A DNA stretch of 64,000 bases from G965197005 sp965197005 (GTDB taxonomy: Bacteria > Pseudomonadota > Gammaproteobacteria > Pseudomonadales > Oceanobacteraceae): NCBI GenBank assembly GCA_965197005.1, contig OZ239982.1:2232001-2296000 (forward strand), read 5' to 3'. The notes beneath the pieces are model-generated. The model did not search any database. It was not told the DNA's origin and saw only the letters and a list, made by a program, of their open reading frames with translations. Positions within the stretch are counted from its first letter, which is position 1; each line of letters begins with the position of its first letter. Made by a program: the position numbers and the translations under genes. This document shows, in pieces, positions 62,229-64,000 of this stretch.

Positions 62229-62756
62229 ATGCAACAAAAAATGGTCGTCGCACAAACAGACTGTCCAGCAAGAAAAGTGCCCTCTGGCGAAAAAACCATC
62301 ATTCCAGCAGGCAGTTTTATAAACATCAACCAAGCACTAGGCGGTAACTATACCGTCACCCATCAAGGCAATATGCTACGCATAGATGGCACCGACGCAC
62401 AAGCAATAGGACTTGAAAGTGAACAAATTCAATTTACCCCAATGCCCGACGGCAAAGTACATAAAGCTCAAGTAGAACAGGCATTACAAACCATTTTTGA
62501 CCCCGAAATACCCATTAATTTACTTGATTTAGGGCTAATTTACGGCATAGATATCCAACAACAATCTGTCCATATCCACATGACCCTAACCTCCCCAACC
62601 TGTGGTATGGCACCAGTTTTAGTATCCGACGTACAATACCGAGTAGGCAAAGTACCCAACGTAAAAGAAGTAAAAGTGGAACTGGTATTTGACCCTCCTT
62701 GGCATAAAGACATGATGAGCGAGGCTGCACAATTAGAAGCGGGATTATTTTTTTAA
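62229..62756 (+). CDS. sufT: Fe-S assembly factor SufT
   Basis: 175 residues. An N-terminal SufT-specific region (CPARKVPSGEKTIIPAG, ALGGNYTVTHQGNMLRIDG) is followed by a DUF59/MIP18-like domain, about 80-170 (FDPEIPINLLDLGLIYGI, LTSPTCGMAPVL, DPPWHKDMMSEAAQL). SufT helps mature Fe-S proteins under high demand in Staphylococcus and is common in suf operons without SufE. Nine bases after sufA. Confidence 0.93.
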   Translation: MQQKMVVAQTDCPARKVPSGEKTIIPAGSFININQALGGNYTVTHQGNMLRIDGTDAQAIGLESEQIQFTPMPDGKVHKAQVEQALQTIFDPEIPINLLDLGLIYGIDIQQQSVHIHMTLTSPTCGMAPVLVSDVQYRVGKVPNVKEVKVELVFDPPWHKDMMSEAAQLEAGLFF

Positions 62757-62906
62757 CCCCAACTTATTATCAAACAACCACAACTCAACAGAAACACCTT
62801 GATGAAACCACACAAACTAACTTAGCATTGACCATTAAAACTTACACCACTAACTTAGAACAAACAAAACGGCAACCTAAACCAAACAGCCACAACTGGA
62901 GCATAT

Positions 62907-64000
62907 ATGCCAGAACTTCACCCAGACTTACGCAATAAAGTACGCTTATTAGGCAAACTACTAGGACAAACCATTGCCCAACAGCTAGGCGACTCCATGC
63001 TCAACAAAATAGAAGCCATTCGCCAACAATCAAAACAAGCACTATCTGGCGACAAAGACGAAATACACGCACTGCTTGAACTATTAAAAAACCTACCAAA
63101 AACAGAATTAGTACCCGTTGTTCGAGCATTCAACCAATTTTTAAACTTAGCCAATATTGCCGAACAACAATTTGAAACAAGCTGGCACGCTGCACCAAGC
63201 TCAAACGACAACCTAGACACCTTATTTACCACCCTATTCGACCAACTAGCACAAACAAACAAACTCAATACCGCCAGCGAACAACTACAAACAGCGCAGA
63301 TTGAACTGGTTCTAACTGCCCACCCAACCGAAGTAACCAGACGCACCCTTATTCAAAAATACGACAAAATAAACCGCCTCCTACAACAACAAGATGACCT
63401 TAAATCCACACACCCCAAACAAACACAGATTGAACAAGAACTGGCACAAATCATTGAAGAAATTTGGTGTACAGATGAAATTCGTCAAATTCGCCCCAGT
63501 GCCGTTGACGAAGCAAAATGGGGGTTTGCAGTTATTGAAAACTCCCTATGGCATGCACTCCCCAAAAGCCTACGCCAGCTAAACGAACAACTCATAGAAA
63601 AAGGCAATCAAAGTCTGCCCCTTTTAGCCACCCCCATTCGCTTTGCATCATGGATGGGAGGCGATCGTGATGGCAACCCAAATGTAACCGCACATACCAC
63701 CCGTGAAGTGCTCTATTTAGCACGCTGGGTAGCTGCCGATTTATTTATCCAAGACATCAACAAGCTCAGCAATGAACTCTCCATGTCACATGCCTCAAAC
63801 GCATTTAAACACCAATATGCAAACAGCAATGAACCATATCGAGCCTGTTTAACTAAACTAAAACAGGCATTACAAACAACCCGCAAATGGGCAGGCAAAC
63901 AAGCACAACTTGCCGCCCAAGGACACACAACCTCACAAACACATAAAAAAGCACTTCTGCTAGATAACCAAGCCCTTATAGCACCATTAAAACAATGCTA
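62907..64000 (+). CDS. ppc: phosphoenolpyruvate carboxylase, 5' part
   Basis: The first 364 residues of Ppc, running off the right edge. The start ATG 62907 has TGGAG seven bases upstream. MPELHPDLRNKVRLLGKLLG is the usual beginning. LTAHPTEVTRRT holds the catalytic His (about residue 140), and MGGDRDGNPNVT is the conserved second motif (near 255). It makes oxaloacetate from PEP and bicarbonate to refill the citric acid cycle. A 150-bp gap separates it from sufT, with no terminator seen. Confidence 0.95.
   Translation, partial: MPELHPDLRNKVRLLGKLLGQTIAQQLGDSMLNKIEAIRQQSKQALSGDKDEIHALLELLKNLPKTELVPVVRAFNQFLNLANIAEQQFETSWHAAPSSNDNLDTLFTTLFDQLAQTNKLNTASEQLQTAQIELVLTAHPTEVTRRTLIQKYDKINRLLQQQDDLKSTHPKQTQIEQELAQIIEEIWCTDEIRQIRPSAVDEAKWGFAVIENSLWHALPKSLRQLNEQLIEKGNQSLPLLATPIRFASWMGGDRDGNPNVTAHTTREVLYLARWVAADLFIQDINKLSNELSMSHASNAFKHQYANSNEPYRACLTKLKQALQTTRKWAGKQAQLAAQGHTTSQTHKKALLLDNQALIAPLKQC

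Noticed and set aside
1..64000. Prophage or conjugative element
   Set aside because: No integrase, terminase, portal, relaxase or transposase was recognised; BRO/RhuM/HTH genes alone are not enough.

Overview
The window is 64 kb of AT-rich chromosome from a gammaproteobacterium. The best taxonomic clue is a catalytically degenerate exonuclease III homologue with the hallmarks of Crc, divergent from pyrE, which is the pyrE-crc arrangement known in Pseudomonadales. Together with the low GC this suggests a relative of the Moraxellaceae. That placement is inference; no rRNA is present to settle it. No integrase, transposase, CRISPR array or prophage structural gene was seen.

Layout. (1) About 0.4-11.9 kb, minus strand: a type I restriction-modification locus, hsdM - rhuM - dinD - hsdS - hipB - hipA - (hsdR 5' remnant) - phd/parE-type toxin-antitoxin - hsdR - YgjP-like metalloprotease. 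(2) 12.2-18.2 kb: a lone cyclic-nucleotide-binding-domain protein, then a 5.5-kb island with a YD-repeat lipoprotein, two overlapping LuxR-type regulators and a membrane-anchored AraC-type regulator. (3) 18.2-26.0 kb: a heterodimeric ABC exporter pair, an outer-membrane-like protein and a 923-residue secreted protein with calcium-binding aspartate-rich repeats. (4) 26.2-38.6 kb: housekeeping genes leuA, an lrp-like regulator, yciH, tadA, an orphan response regulator, hydrolases, queH, an lpxL-type acyltransferase, a response regulator with TPRs, pyrE, crc, orn and rsgA. (5) 38.7-42.2 kb: a cobalamin riboswitch, a TonB-dependent receptor and a propeller-like surface lipoprotein, probably one vitamin B12 uptake unit. 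(6) 42.3-52.5 kb: OmpA-like lipoprotein, ispB, dsbD, ppa, rsmC (no usable start codon visible) and a group of unrecognised exported proteins. (7) 52.5-54.0 kb: two small cassettes stacked beside tRNA-Met, one with a frameshifted toxin and its antitoxin. (8) 54.1-64.0 kb: zapE, a hydrolase, tcdA, then a sufBCDSAT operon behind a palindromic operator, and the start of ppc running off the right end.

The most notable pattern is structural. At four places, accessory genes are bracketed by a short direct duplication of the edge of the gene they interrupt: hsdR 5' end (116 bp, about 91% identical), the hsdM/hsdS junction (18 bp, identical), an ABC transporter 3' end (105 bp, about 97%) and the tRNA-Met 3' half plus flank (72 bp, identical, with a third shorter copy). 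In each case the interrupted gene has been kept intact on one side. No recombinase is encoded in any inserted segment.

Functionally, the Hsd proteins restrict and modify DNA with two embedded toxin-antitoxin modules; the Suf proteins build iron-sulfur clusters under what looks like metal/redox repression; and the riboswitch ties the receptor-lipoprotein pair to B12 status.
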